NCBI GenBank assembly: GCA_016937175.1
Contig: JAFGWL010000018.1
Span: 1-64,000, forward strand
Reading direction: 5' to 3'
From: Candidatus Mcinerneyibacteriota bacterium
GTDB taxonomy: Bacteria; Macinerneyibacteriota; Macinerneyibacteria; Macinerneyibacteriales; DSCS01
Length of the DNA: 64,000 nt
In this document: positions 25,784 to 34,864 of the stretch, piece by piece
How positions within the stretch are numbered: the first letter of the stretch is position 1
Layout of the letters: the number at the start of each line of letters is the position of its first letter
Notes under the pieces: model-generated
Told to the model about the DNA's origin: nothing
The model's database searches: none
Seen by the model: only the letters and a program-made list of their open reading frames with translations
Made by a program: the position numbers and the translations under genes

Positions 25784-26722
25784 CTACCTTAATACTTTAA
25801 GTGGATTAATCGTTTCGTTATTTATCCTGACCTCAAAATGGAGATGAGGGCCGGTAGATCTTCCGGTAGACCCCACAAAACCGATAATGGATCCCTTCTC
25901 AATAAAATCACCTGTCTTCGCACTGCACACACTGAGATGTCCGTACCGTGTGGAAAGGGCCCCTCCATGGTCGATGATGATCAGGTTCCCGTACTCTCCC
26001 GCCATCCCGCTCCATAAGATCCTTCCCCGTTCCGCAGCGTAGACAGGAGCCCCCATACTGTTCCCCAGATCCACAGCATTATGAAAATAGCTCTCCCCTG
26101 TGATAGGGTCCCAACGCATCCCGTAGTAAGATGTAATATGCCCTTCACGCACAGGGTAGATAAAAGAGAGTCCCCGGTTAAAGACATATCGGCGTATCAG
26201 CTCGTTCTCCTCTTTGGACAGGACCCCGTCCAGATTGTCGATCTTTTTATGGAGAGACGAATAGACCGAGGAATAAGCTTCAAGGTCCCTTTCGTTAAAA
26301 AGCAGACGGACCTGTTCTGCCTGAGAACCCCCGATCCCCTCTTCACGGATCTCTCTGCCCCCCTGCAGCCGGGCTACGTGGGTCACTTTCTCTTCCAGTT
26401 CCGCATAACGTTCTTCAGCATCTCTTTTCCAGTTCAAAAAGGTAAATGTAACCCTGCGGAATTCCCCATGCAGAGACTCCATCTCCCGGCGAAGGGCGAT
26501 ATTCTGTTTTTGAAGCCACGAGTTCTCATCCAGAAGCGGAGCTGTATCGCATTTGAGTCTGTGATACTCAGAAACCCACATCCCCGCAAGAAACAGCCCT
26601 CCCGTAAAGGCCGTGATAAGCAGGATCACTCCGATACGGAGCCATCTGTGTCTGATGGAAAAGCGCTTGATCTCCGCTGTGTCTTCACCAAGGATGAGAA
26701 TATGATAACGTCTATTGTCCAT
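25784..26722 (-). CDS. M23 (LytM) metallopeptidase, membrane-anchored (second of pair)
   Basis: 312 aa: N-terminal cytoplasmic 25 residues, membrane helix 30-48 (VILLITAFTGGLFLAGMW), coiled-coil-like periplasmic helix up to about 130, then the peptidase with zinc ligands HNAVD and HLHFE plus RYGHLSV. All catalytic ligands are present, so it probably cuts peptidoglycan cross-links or activates. The start overlaps the end of the paralogous upstream gene by 11 bases; secA follows. Confidence 0.9.
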   Translation of the reverse strand: MDNRRYHILILGEDTAEIKRFSIRHRWLRIGVILLITAFTGGLFLAGMWVSEYHRLKCDTAPLLDENSWLQKQNIALRREMESLHGEFRRVTFTFLNWKRDAEERYAELEEKVTHVARLQGGREIREEGIGGSQAEQVRLLFNERDLEAYSSVYSSLHKKIDNLDGVLSKEENELIRRYVFNRGLSFIYPVREGHITSYYGMRWDPITGESYFHNAVDLGNSMGAPVYAAERGRILWSGMAGEYGNLIIIDHGGALSTRYGHLSVCSAKTGDFIEKGSIIGFVGSTGRSTGPHLHFEVRINNETINPLKVLR

Positions 26723-27653
26723 GAAGACGTGTCACACCCCTCAAGACCTTGTTCTCTTCGGGAATGAGATACTTCATAGGGTCTTCCAATTTGCCGTTAT
26801 GGATAACTTCATAATGAAGATGTGTCCCCGTGCTGCGTCCGCTGTCCCCCATCGTTCCCAGATATTGCCCTTTGGAGACATACTGTCCTTTCCGCACGCT
26901 GATCGTGTCCATATGGCCATAGCGGGTCTCATAACCGAACCCGTGTTCGATCATGATGACATTGCCATAGACCCCGAACCATCCGGCAAAGACCACATAG
27001 CCGTTGGCAGCGGCTTTGATGGGAGTCGACGGCATATTGGCTATATCCAGTCCTGTATGGAATTCACGCTGTCCGTTAAAAGGGGATTTCCTCCAGCCAA
27101 ACTTCGATGAGATCCACCCGTCAGCGGGCCAGATGGTGGGAACATGCTCCCATTTCTGCACGCTGTTCTCCATCTTTTCCACGACACGGTAGAAACCGCT
27201 TTTCAGAAGGTTCAGCTTAAGCTCCACCTGGGAAAAGACGATATTGAAATCGTTGGTCATAGAGGATTCATCCACTCCCGACAGGTCGTCCGCTTCGGAC
27301 AATCCGATCCCACCCATGGAGAGGTTCTCTTTTCCCTGAAAGATCGGAGGAAGGGAGTTCAGGATAAGGACATTATCGCAGATCTCCTGCAGTTCCACAA
27401 GTTTTCCGTCGAACTGCCCCAGTTTTTCTTCCAGTCTGACATAGTTCTGCTTCAGACTTTTATTCCGTGTCTTGAGTAAAGCGATCTCCCCTTTCAGAGC
27501 GGCCTTCGTCAGAGGCCCGGAGATATCGACAAGTGCAAAGATAATGATCAGCCCCGCGCCCACAAGGACCGTCCAGAAAAGAGAGGCAGGTATTGAGATC
27601 TGCCAGACGCGTCTGTTGGAAGGAGGGATGACCTTAACGGTAAATTCTTTCAT
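26712..27653 (-). CDS. M23 (LytM) metallopeptidase, membrane-anchored (first of pair)
   Basis: 313 aa with the same plan as its neighbour: membrane helix at about 20-42 (IPASLFWTVLVGAGLIIIFAL), coiled coil 50-90, LytM domain near 190-300 with HTGLD and HLHYE zinc motifs and YGHMDTISV. A predicted cell-wall endopeptidase on the periplasmic side. Starts directly at the stop of the lytic transglycosylase gene. Confidence 0.91.
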   Translation of the reverse strand: MKEFTVKVIPPSNRRVWQISIPASLFWTVLVGAGLIIIFALVDISGPLTKAALKGEIALLKTRNKSLKQNYVRLEEKLGQFDGKLVELQEICDNVLILNSLPPIFQGKENLSMGGIGLSEADDLSGVDESSMTNDFNIVFSQVELKLNLLKSGFYRVVEKMENSVQKWEHVPTIWPADGWISSKFGWRKSPFNGQREFHTGLDIANMPSTPIKAAANGYVVFAGWFGVYGNVIMIEHGFGYETRYGHMDTISVRKGQYVSKGQYLGTMGDSGRSTGTHLHYEVIHNGKLEDPMKYLIPEENKVLRGVTRLHGQ

Positions 27654-28310
27654 CTATCGTCCTTTGGAATAGATTTCATTGGTAATGACCAGCCCTCCGG
27701 AAGAACGCTCCACGCGGAGAGGTGTTCCGGAAGCCGTCTGCCCCCCCGCCTCCCTGAAGAGCCGTATGATCTTTTCCACATAACTCATGGTCTCCGGATA
27801 GGGCGGGACTCCCCCGTACATCTCCACCGCAGCAGGGCCGGCATTGTAGGCAGCCAGAGTCAGGCGGAGATTGCCGCTGAAACGGTTGTACAGAGACTTG
27901 AAATAACGGACCCCGGCATAGACATTCTCTTCGATATCAAAGGGGTTGGATACCCCCAGCTGACGGGCGGTCTCCGGCATGAGCTGCATCAGGCCCATGG
28001 CCCCCACACGGGAGACGGCATAAGGTTCGAACTGAGATTCCACCTGGACCATGGCCGCGATCAGGCGTGAATCGACATTGTAATGACGGGCGGCTTTCCG
28101 GATGGTCTCATAGATGGACCCCCCCTTTTCCCGCAGGGGGGCTCTGCTGGCATACTGATATCCGGAACGGAGAGGAGTCTCCGTCATATCAGGATCCTCT
28201 TCTTTTATAAGGGACATGGTCTTGGTATCTGCCTTCTGGATCACGATCTCTGCCTGAAGAGAAAGTGTGGCGAATAAGAGAAAAACAAAGATCCCCGGCA
28301 GGCGCATCAT
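27654..28310 (-). CDS. Lytic transglycosylase (SLT domain)
   Basis: 218 aa, signal peptide (LPGIFVFLLFATLSLQA), SLT catalytic domain from about residue 65: IAAMVQVESQFEPYAVSRVG (catalytic Glu in QVES), GLMQLMPETARQLGV, and LRLTLAAYNAGPAAV. It cleaves glycan strands of peptidoglycan. Lies between the propeller sensor gene (4-base ATGA overlap) and the M23 pair, together a cell-wall remodelling set. Confidence 0.93.
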   Translation of the reverse strand: MMRLPGIFVFLLFATLSLQAEIVIQKADTKTMSLIKEEDPDMTETPLRSGYQYASRAPLREKGGSIYETIRKAARHYNVDSRLIAAMVQVESQFEPYAVSRVGAMGLMQLMPETARQLGVSNPFDIEENVYAGVRYFKSLYNRFSGNLRLTLAAYNAGPAAVEMYGGVPPYPETMSYVEKIIRLFREAGGQTASGTPLRVERSSGGLVITNEIYSKGR

Positions 28311-30097
28311 TCTCCTAACGAAACAGGTTTCAGCTGTTTCAGGTCTGTGACAAAGGCCCGGACAAGGCCCGTATCATCTCCGGCCACAACAGTATCCCCC
28401 CAAACAAGAGGAGTCCCGTGGACAGGCCCGCCCATGGGCCCTTTCCAGACCAGTTCTCCTTTTTCGGCATCCAGGGCATAGAGTGATCCGTCATAACTCC
28501 CGATATAGAGGATCCCGTTATGGAGAGAGGCCCCGGACCTGACGACTCCTTCCGTGGCAAATTTCCATATAAGAACCCCGCTTTTCTTATCCAGGGCATA
28601 GACATGATGGTCTTCTGACCCGACATAGACGGCTTTTTCCCCTGCTGTGACCTTGCTCCCGATCTCTTTTTGGGCCTCAAAAGTCCATAGCACTTTCCCG
28701 GTGGTTGTATCCAGGGCATAGAGCCGATGATCGTCACATCCCACATAAAGTACTCCCTCGGAAAGAGCAGGGGTCGAATAGATATCGTCTCCCAGTTTTT
28801 TTGTCCAGAGGGGTTTGCCTGTTTCGGTATCAAGTGCATAGATCGTGTCGTCCAGAGAGGCAGCGAAGAGGATTCCTTCTCCCAGGGCCGGGCCGCTCCA
28901 GACAGGGTTTTTGGTGGGATAACGCCAGGCCATCTTTCCGTCGTTATTCCTGACTGCATAGACAAAACCGTCCATGGAGCCGAAATAGACCTTTTCTCCG
29001 TCACTCACGGCCTTGGAGATGATCTTCTCTCCTGTTTTGAATTTCCATACGATCTTTCCGGTGGACAGAGAGAGCCTGTAGAGATACCCCTTGAATGTTC
29101 CGATGAAAAAGGAATCGCCCTCTGCTAAAGGGGCGGCGGCGATCTCATACGCCATGGGAGCTCGCCAGGAGAGTTCATGGCCGGGATAGGGGTATGCATA
29201 GATATAAGTATCTTTTGAAGCGATGAGAAGGATGTCATCGGTGCCGGACGGGGAAGCTGTAATACTGCCTCCATACTTCTTTTCCCACGCGATCTTCGCT
29301 TCGAGGGGTAGGTTCTTTTCAAGGTAGGTGACCTGGGCGGGAGGATTATCCCCGGGCGGGGTAATATCCCCCTGAGGACCCTCTCCCGGGCCCGAATGCA
29401 AATAACCGCGGATAAGGTTGAATATCAGAAAGGAAAGGAGGAGAACAGCAGCCAGGACCCCCAGAGCTCTCCAGGGAATCATAATCCCGGGTGCAGAAAA
29501 TTCCAAAGTCAGGGTCAGGACTTCAGACTGGCCCAGACCATCCTGCTCGTAGGCTCTTTTAGACAGTTCGCGGGCAGCCACCTGGATCGTATATTCATCG
29601 AGGATATCGGCAAAAGGACGTTCAGAGACAGCTTCAGCGATATTTTCCGAGACGACAGCGATCTTGTCTCCCGGGAAAATGGTATATTCTCCGAACTGGA
29701 CATGCCCTTCCCAGTGGCAGCGGTCATTGCTCTCTCCGTTCACATGCCAGAGCTGGTCTTTCCGGGACAGAAAGGCCTTATAACGATCGGTGGTAGCAAA
29801 ATAGAGGGTCTTATGGGAAATGATCCCGATAAAAAAATCCCCTTCCTGGGCCAAATCCCTGAGAGTCAGTTTCAAAGCCATGAGGATCCCTGTCTTTTCG
29901 GTCCGTTCCAGATACTGGTCGATGACCGAGACGATCCACTCTTCCTGGATCAGCGGATTGGCAATCACAGAAAAGAGGTACCCATAGCGGGACATATCTT
30001 TGCGGGTATAGACGTTGTGATAATGAAAATGCTTTTTCCCGAGGGTCTCGCTTTTAAGCGGGATCGCTTCGCCCACAATAACCGGATATTTCGCCAT
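28307..30097 (-). CDS. Transmembrane protein: degenerate PP2C-like cytoplasmic domain + extracytoplasmic PQQ-type beta-propeller
   Basis: 596 aa. Residues 1-200 follow the outline of a PP2C phosphatase (GDFFIGIISHKTLYFATTDR like the GDS-R strand pair; FPGDKIAVVSENIAEAV like the LaSDGl segment; AARELSKRAYEQDGLGQSEVL like the end helix) but the metal-binding Asp residues are gone. One membrane helix at about 211-229. From 260 on there are seven or eight PQQ-like blades (GSMDGFVYAVRNNDGKMAWRY, ALDTETGKPLWTKKLGDDIYS, VGSEDHHVYALDKKSGVLIWK). The propeller should be outside the inner membrane. First gene of the operon leading to transglycosylase, M23 peptidases and secA, so it may sense the wall or exported proteins. 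Confidence 0.8.
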   Translation of the reverse strand: MAKYPVIVGEAIPLKSETLGKKHFHYHNVYTRKDMSRYGYLFSVIANPLIQEEWIVSVIDQYLERTEKTGILMALKLTLRDLAQEGDFFIGIISHKTLYFATTDRYKAFLSRKDQLWHVNGESNDRCHWEGHVQFGEYTIFPGDKIAVVSENIAEAVSERPFADILDEYTIQVAARELSKRAYEQDGLGQSEVLTLTLEFSAPGIMIPWRALGVLAAVLLLSFLIFNLIRGYLHSGPGEGPQGDITPPGDNPPAQVTYLEKNLPLEAKIAWEKKYGGSITASPSGTDDILLIASKDTYIYAYPYPGHELSWRAPMAYEIAAAPLAEGDSFFIGTFKGYLYRLSLSTGKIVWKFKTGEKIISKAVSDGEKVYFGSMDGFVYAVRNNDGKMAWRYPTKNPVWSGPALGEGILFAASLDDTIYALDTETGKPLWTKKLGDDIYSTPALSEGVLYVGCDDHRLYALDTTTGKVLWTFEAQKEIGSKVTAGEKAVYVGSEDHHVYALDKKSGVLIWKFATEGVVRSGASLHNGILYIGSYDGSLYALDAEKGELVWKGPMGGPVHGTPLVWGDTVVAGDDTGLVRAFVTDLKQLKPVSLGE

Positions 30098-30117
30098 AGT
30101 TTTTTCCTCCTTGGATA

Positions 30118-30145
30118 ATTATATAGTAAATACCTTCTATATCAA
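30118..30145 (-). promoter_or_regulatory. Promoter of the envelope operon (propeller sensor to bioY)
   Basis: Minus strand -35 TTGATA (30145-30140), 16-base spacer, -10 TATAAT (30123-30118), with AAGGAGG then ATG at 30097. Confidence 0.65.
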
Positions 30146-30189
30146 GACTTTTCAACAACAGAAGGCCATCCGCCTCCTTTCCTGTTGCA

Positions 30190-31710
30190 ATGCCTCTCAT
30201 TATGGGTATAATCCTTTTTATGGTGTCTTTTCTTTGTGCAGCAGCCTTTTTCAGAGCAGAGAACACGCCGGGCTTTATTTCAGCCCTTCTGGAACTGGCC
30301 GGAAAAATATCCTCTTTTATCCTCTCAATCAGGTTTTCCCTGGAGGAGCGTTTTCTTCTGCTGACCAATGCCCTGTGGCTTTTTCTCCTGTGTGTCACAC
30401 TGGCCATGGCAGCCTACCTCGTTTTCCTCAGCTACAAATATCTGGATACCGTCAAGTTCCGGGCGCTAAGAAGCTTTTTCAACGGCAGTCCCTCTCCCTG
30501 GGTGATCCTCATCGTCAACATCGCCGTCAGCCTTGCTTTTTTCCTGGGAGGCTGGATCCTGGTCTTTTTTCTGAACCTTCATAACTTTACAAAAAAAGAG
30601 CTCAGGACTCTCACCATCTGGGCCCTTTTTATCTTTATCCCCTTTGGGGTCACGGTGACACATGCAGGCTGGTTCGACGCTGTGGCAGCCCGCTCTCCCC
30701 TGGCTCTTTTAAAAGCTTTTGACCGGGAGGATATCTCCCTTTTAAGGGAATACCGGGAAGACGCTTTTGTCCGGGACAACCCCCTCTATCTTTATCTCAT
30801 GGCCACAGGCCGGGGAACTCCTGCTGAAGGGACCTCTTACAGACGGACAGCGTCACTCCTTCAAAGAGCCGTTGCAGGGGGCTATGAGTCGGCAGCTGTC
30901 TACAATAACCTCGGGAATGCCCTGCTCATGCTGGATTCCTCAGAACAAGCTTTGGCCTATTATGAACGGGCACTCTCCGCCGCCTCCCGAGATCCTGTCA
31001 TCCTCTACAATATCTCCCAGTATTATCTCTACCGGGATGACTATGATACAGCAAAGATCTTTTATGACAAAGCTTTCGCCGCCAAGGGGCAGCTCGAACT
31101 CCCTGTACTGGACTGGGAGAATATCATCCTTCTGGAAAAGAAGATCGCTCCTTCCTTTGTCTGGCATTCGTTTTTGCGGGATACCGCCCGCTGGGATTTT
31201 CCTGTCAAAGCTCTCTCTTACAGCAAACTGGCCTTTTTCCCGGCCTTTTCCGCGATCCTGCTTATCCTTATCCTGTTTCTCTTCCCCCTGACAGTCAACT
31301 GGGCCTCATTTGTAAGGTGTGAATCTTGCGGCATCCCTATCATTCCGGGATCTGCCACCACTTCCCATCGGGGGCGCATCTTCTGTTCACGGTGTCATCT
31401 CATGCTGCCTGTCTATCTTCACCAGAAGGCCGGAAGGCATTCCATGGCCCGGAAGATCGATACTTTAAAGACCTATTTCATCAACCTGATCTACCCGGGG
31501 AGCGGCTATATTATCAAAGGAGCCACGGTCTCAGGTTCGATCTGGGTCTTTTTGACCACCTCTCTTATCACTACTGCTCTTTTCAGCCGTTATCTCCTCA
31601 TTTCCGACCTGAGGGCGATTTCTTCACTGAATGACCTGCTCCTCTTCTATCCTCTCTTTTCCCTGGTTTCCACGGTGATGCTGCCTTTCTTTGCCAGGAG
31701 GAGCCTATGA
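30190..31710 (+). CDS. Multi-pass membrane protein with TPR repeats and a zinc ribbon
   Basis: 506 aa, unknown family. Membrane helices at about 1-21, 57-82, 108-125 and 139-158; a TPR block at about 210-330 (YESAAVYNNLGNALLMLDSS, VILYNISQYYLYRDDYDTAKIF); a further helix (FFPAFSAILLILILFLFPLT); a zinc ribbon with two Cys pairs (CESCGIP ... CSRCHLM); then two final helices. No Shine-Dalgarno precedes the ATG. A TTGCAA/TATAAT pair at 30185-30212 would favour an ATG at 30220, but that start would break the first membrane helix, so 30190 is kept. Overlaps the next gene by 4 bases. Confidence 0.78.
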   Translation: MPLIMGIILFMVSFLCAAAFFRAENTPGFISALLELAGKISSFILSIRFSLEERFLLLTNALWLFLLCVTLAMAAYLVFLSYKYLDTVKFRALRSFFNGSPSPWVILIVNIAVSLAFFLGGWILVFFLNLHNFTKKELRTLTIWALFIFIPFGVTVTHAGWFDAVAARSPLALLKAFDREDISLLREYREDAFVRDNPLYLYLMATGRGTPAEGTSYRRTASLLQRAVAGGYESAAVYNNLGNALLMLDSSEQALAYYERALSAASRDPVILYNISQYYLYRDDYDTAKIFYDKAFAAKGQLELPVLDWENIILLEKKIAPSFVWHSFLRDTARWDFPVKALSYSKLAFFPAFSAILLILILFLFPLTVNWASFVRCESCGIPIIPGSATTSHRGRIFCSRCHLMLPVYLHQKAGRHSMARKIDTLKTYFINLIYPGSGYIIKGATVSGSIWVFLTTSLITTALFSRYLLISDLRAISSLNDLLLFYPLFSLVSTVMLPFFARRSL

Positions 31711-33086
31711 TCGACCATCCCGTCCTACTGGATTATTCCTCCTTTAAAAAAGCCGTGGAGAATATATCTCTTCTTGAAAAGACAGGTACGCTGGATATCC
31801 GCGATAAAAAGACAGAACAGTCTTATTACTTTTATATTAAAAACGGGGAGATCATCTATATCGAGGAGCATCCGGTCTGCCTTGAAAACAGGATCGGCGA
31901 CACCCTTCTGCGGCAGGGATTGATCACAGAAACCCAGCTTCAGCAGGCCCTGGAAAAACAGAAAAAGAATACCTATGAGTTTTTGGGAGACCTTCTTTTG
32001 AAAGAGGGGTATATCTCCCCCAGGGAGCTGCTGGCTTCGCTGACTTACCAGATTGAGAATGTCCTCTTCTCTATTTCCCTGATCCGGGACGGCGAGTTTG
32101 TCTTCAGGGAAGGCGAGACTCCCGACAGGATGCCTCAGATCCCCTACACGATCACTCTCAGCAACCTTCTGCTGATCTTTCTGAACTCCTCGGAGATCCT
32201 TGTCAAAATGCCTTTCCTCATCGAAGGGCTCGATATATCTCTGAGAATCGACTCTGTAGCAGTCAATATCCATCAACTCAACCCCATGGAGCAGTCAGTG
32301 ATCGACGACTTCAGAAAAGGCCGTTCTATCAAGGATATCCTCGAGAATGCCGGGGAGACCAACCACATTACCATGTTGAGCGTCATCGCCGACCTCTATG
32401 ACAGAAACATTCTTCGTCCTCCCGGCGAGAGTATGAAGAGTCAAAGCAAAACAGCACCTTCTGCTGCCCCTGAAGAAGCTCCGAAAAAGGAAACTCCTGT
32501 AACACCACCTGAAAAAAAGCCGGAACCGGAAAAACCCGCTCCTCAGGAAAAGACACCGGCTTCCCGGCCTCGCTATACGGAAGAGCCTATCCAGTTTGTC
32601 TATAAACCCGAACCTCAGCAGACGCCGGTGGCACCGGCCCCTCCCCCGCAACGGGAGATTCCGCATCGCCAGACACCTCGGAAGAGAACCCCGGCACCTC
32701 CTCAGAAGAGAATTCCTCCTCCCCGTCCGGCCGTTTCTTCCTCAGCCCGGCCGCCCAGGCCTTTGCAGCCCCCCCGTCCAGGGACATATGCCCTGGTTGA
32801 GGCCCTGTCCTTTATCTCAGTCCTCTTCCTTCTCATCCTCTACCTGGCCCTTTTGAAGCCTCTGTTTAAGACGCCTGTGACAGATCACTTAAGTATTATG
32901 AATCCGGAAGCTTTCCGGGAGATCAAAAAAGAGAGGACTCTTCAAATGGGAACAGTCTATACACGGGATGAACTTCTGAATCGGCGTGACGGGTGGCACA
33001 ATCCCTTCTCGGCCCGGGGAGAGGATATTTATTCATCGGGAGCTGACGGGATCCCGGATACTCCTGATGATTTCCGCGTCAAATAG
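31707..33086 (+). CDS. DUF4388/PATAN-like protein with proline-rich linker, membrane helix and pseudopilin-like tail
   Basis: 459 aa, mosaic. Residues 1-60 resemble DUF4388/PATAN (LLEKTGTLDIRDK ... YFYIKNGEIIYIEEHP). Residues 62-115 have two repeats of the type found at the N-terminus of type II secretion ATPases (IGDTLLRQGLITETQLQQAL, LGDLLLKEGYISPRELL). Residues 235-355 are Pro/Lys/Glu-rich and likely unfolded. A membrane helix lies at about 368-388. The C-terminal end (GWHNPFSARGED ... SSGADGIPDTPDDF) looks like the calcium-loop end of major pseudopilins (GspG). Four-base overlap with the upstream TPR/zinc-ribbon gene; its stop overlaps the convergent hydrogenase-like gene by 8 bases. Function unknown. 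Confidence 0.75.
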   Translation: MIDHPVLLDYSSFKKAVENISLLEKTGTLDIRDKKTEQSYYFYIKNGEIIYIEEHPVCLENRIGDTLLRQGLITETQLQQALEKQKKNTYEFLGDLLLKEGYISPRELLASLTYQIENVLFSISLIRDGEFVFREGETPDRMPQIPYTITLSNLLLIFLNSSEILVKMPFLIEGLDISLRIDSVAVNIHQLNPMEQSVIDDFRKGRSIKDILENAGETNHITMLSVIADLYDRNILRPPGESMKSQSKTAPSAAPEEAPKKETPVTPPEKKPEPEKPAPQEKTPASRPRYTEEPIQFVYKPEPQQTPVAPAPPPQREIPHRQTPRKRTPAPPQKRIPPPRPAVSSSARPPRPLQPPRPGTYALVEALSFISVLFLLILYLALLKPLFKTPVTDHLSIMNPEAFREIKKERTLQMGTVYTRDELLNRRDGWHNPFSARGEDIYSSGADGIPDTPDDFRVK

Positions 33087-34419
33087 GACTGAACCCCTCA
33101 CTGTCGTTTTCAATGGGATTTACATGTCCCGCCATCTGGACGATATCTTTTGAAAGTTTTCGCAGCCTTTCCTTCAGAATTACAGGGCAATCGTAGATGG
33201 TGACATCTTTTCCGATGATGATATCCTCAGCCAGGTCGTAACAGGTAGGACAACCGCACATCCCGCAATTCAGCTGGGGGAGGAGCCGGTTGACTTCTTC
33301 GATCTTCTTCATCTTTTTCAGAGCTTCCTTGATATCCTCATCCAGGGGGCTGATCGGGCGGGGCTTAAGAGGCATTCCGATGGAACAGATCTCATCCCGG
33401 TCGAAGGGAAGCGCCAGGGCGGGTTCATCGGGAAGTCCTTCGGCGATCTTTTTGATCCTGTATTCACTGATAAAGGCATCTTCCTTGGTAAAGACGCCCC
33501 CCACACAGGAGTTGTCACAGGAATACATATCGACGAAATCAATATCCTTGATCTCCCCGTTCTCAAGACGCTCTAAAAAGCGGATGGCATTCTGTATCCC
33601 GTCTATTCTGAGAGTCACGGATTCGTTGAATTTGTTCTCGACATCTCCCAGGGCGCTCCAGCGAAGGGCGAATTTGGAAGAGACGATCTCCTCTTCCATA
33701 TCCATCTCGGAAAAGTCCTGTTTTTCCATGATCCTCCGGATCTCATTATACATGTCCCCCAGGCTGAAGACCCCGTCAAAGATCCTCTTTTCTTCGGCTT
33801 CGGGCTGATATATCGCCACCACTTTGGCAGGACAGGGCGAAAGGTAGAAAAGGCCGATCTCATCATCGGAAGCCCCTGTCTTCTCCTGATAGACATGCTT
33901 CAGATATTCTCCTGCCACATCCATAAGGTTGCGCAAAGGCACAAGGTGATTGATCAGCGAAGGGAACTTGACCTGGATCAACCTGACAACTGCGGGACAG
34001 TTGGTGGAAATATAGGGACGGTAGATATTCTTTTTGTCTTTGAGGAAATTCTTGATGATATCCGATATGATCATTCCGCCTGTATCTACTCCGATGATAT
34101 CGTCAAACCCCAGGAGTTTGAAGATTCCCAGGATCTTTTTGACATTGTCGGTCTTCCTGAACTGCCCGAAGAAGACCGGAGAGTAGACAAGGAGTTTATG
34201 TTTGTAGGCAGAGATGATCTCCAGGGTGTCGACTTTCGCTGAAATGGCCTTCTGGGGACAGACTCGGATGCATTCTCCGCAATCGATGCACTTGTTTTCC
34301 AGGATATTGGCCTTCCCGTGACGGATGCGCATCGCCTGGGTAGGGCAGACTCTCAGACAACGTGTACATCCGTTGCAGCGGCTCTGGTCAACGTAGACAG
34401 CATGAAAATAGTCCAACAT
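33079..34419 (-). CDS. [FeFe]-hydrogenase-like sensory iron-sulfur protein
   Basis: 446 aa. Two ferredoxin [4Fe-4S] motifs (C15, C18, C21, C25 and C44, C47, C50, C54), then a hydrogenase catalytic-type domain with reduced H-cluster motifs: STNCPAVV (C141) for TSCCPxW, LSPCPAK (C196) for MPCxxK, and YSCDNSCVGG (C301, C305). The four Cys that hold the cubane survive, but the proton-relay Cys and the Met of motif 2 are replaced. A C-terminal FeS domain carries C385, C388, C393 and C411. Together with the two ATPases, PHP and DRTGG genes this matches the sensory hydrogenase-like clusters of anaerobes, so a redox or H2 sensor is more likely than an active hydrogenase. Confidence 0.85.
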   Translation of the reverse strand: MLDYFHAVYVDQSRCNGCTRCLRVCPTQAMRIRHGKANILENKCIDCGECIRVCPQKAISAKVDTLEIISAYKHKLLVYSPVFFGQFRKTDNVKKILGIFKLLGFDDIIGVDTGGMIISDIIKNFLKDKKNIYRPYISTNCPAVVRLIQVKFPSLINHLVPLRNLMDVAGEYLKHVYQEKTGASDDEIGLFYLSPCPAKVVAIYQPEAEEKRIFDGVFSLGDMYNEIRRIMEKQDFSEMDMEEEIVSSKFALRWSALGDVENKFNESVTLRIDGIQNAIRFLERLENGEIKDIDFVDMYSCDNSCVGGVFTKEDAFISEYRIKKIAEGLPDEPALALPFDRDEICSIGMPLKPRPISPLDEDIKEALKKMKKIEEVNRLLPQLNCGMCGCPTCYDLAEDIIIGKDVTIYDCPVILKERLRKLSKDIVQMAGHVNPIENDSEGFSPI

Positions 34420-34428
34420 AATGCTCTG

Positions 34429-34854
34429 TCATCCTTTCTCTATGGTAAAGATCATCGTGACCTCGGTCCCTTTGTCGATCTCACTGGCGATCTCCATCTC
34501 ATCACTGTTCCGTTTCATATTGGGCAGCCCCATTCCGGCCCCGAACCCCATCTCCCGGACTTCGGGGCTTGCCGTGGAATATCCCTCTTCCATAGCTTTA
34601 TCGATATCCGGGATTCCCGGGCCCTTATCCCGGACGACAACCTTGACTTTGGTCTCATCCATATAGAAAGCGATGGTTCCGCTATAGGCATGGGCGACGA
34701 CATTCAGTTCGCCCTCATAGGCAGCGATAAGCACCCTGCGGATAAAGGCCGGCGGCAGTCCCAGCTTTTTAAGGTACTCTTTTATGACTCCGGAGGACTC
34801 TCCTGCGTTAAGAAAATCCCCGCCTTTGATTTCAAATTCCATGAGTAGTTCCAT
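34429..34854 (-). CDS. Anti-sigma-factor-type serine kinase (RsbW/SpoIIAB-like ATPase)
   Basis: 141 aa HATPase_c fold: RRVLIAAYEGELNVVAHA (N box, E..N), VKVVVRDKGPGIPDID (G1 box DxGxG) and FGAGMGLPNMKRNSDEME (G2). Size and motifs match RsbW/SpoIIAB kinases; no STAS antagonist or sigma factor is adjacent. Lies between a second ATPase gene and the hydrogenase-like sensor with short gaps. Confidence 0.87.
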   Translation of the reverse strand: MELLMEFEIKGGDFLNAGESSGVIKEYLKKLGLPPAFIRRVLIAAYEGELNVVAHAYSGTIAFYMDETKVKVVVRDKGPGIPDIDKAMEEGYSTASPEVREMGFGAGMGLPNMKRNSDEMEIASEIDKGTEVTMIFTIEKG

Positions 34855-34864
34855 AGTCCCGCCT

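Noticed and set aside
30185..30212. TTGCAA-16-TATAAT promoter at the start of the TPR/zinc-ribbon gene, which would give a leaderless ATG at 30220
   Set aside because: That start would remove half of the first membrane helix, so the longer start is preferred; the match may be chance in an A/T-rich helix-coding stretch.
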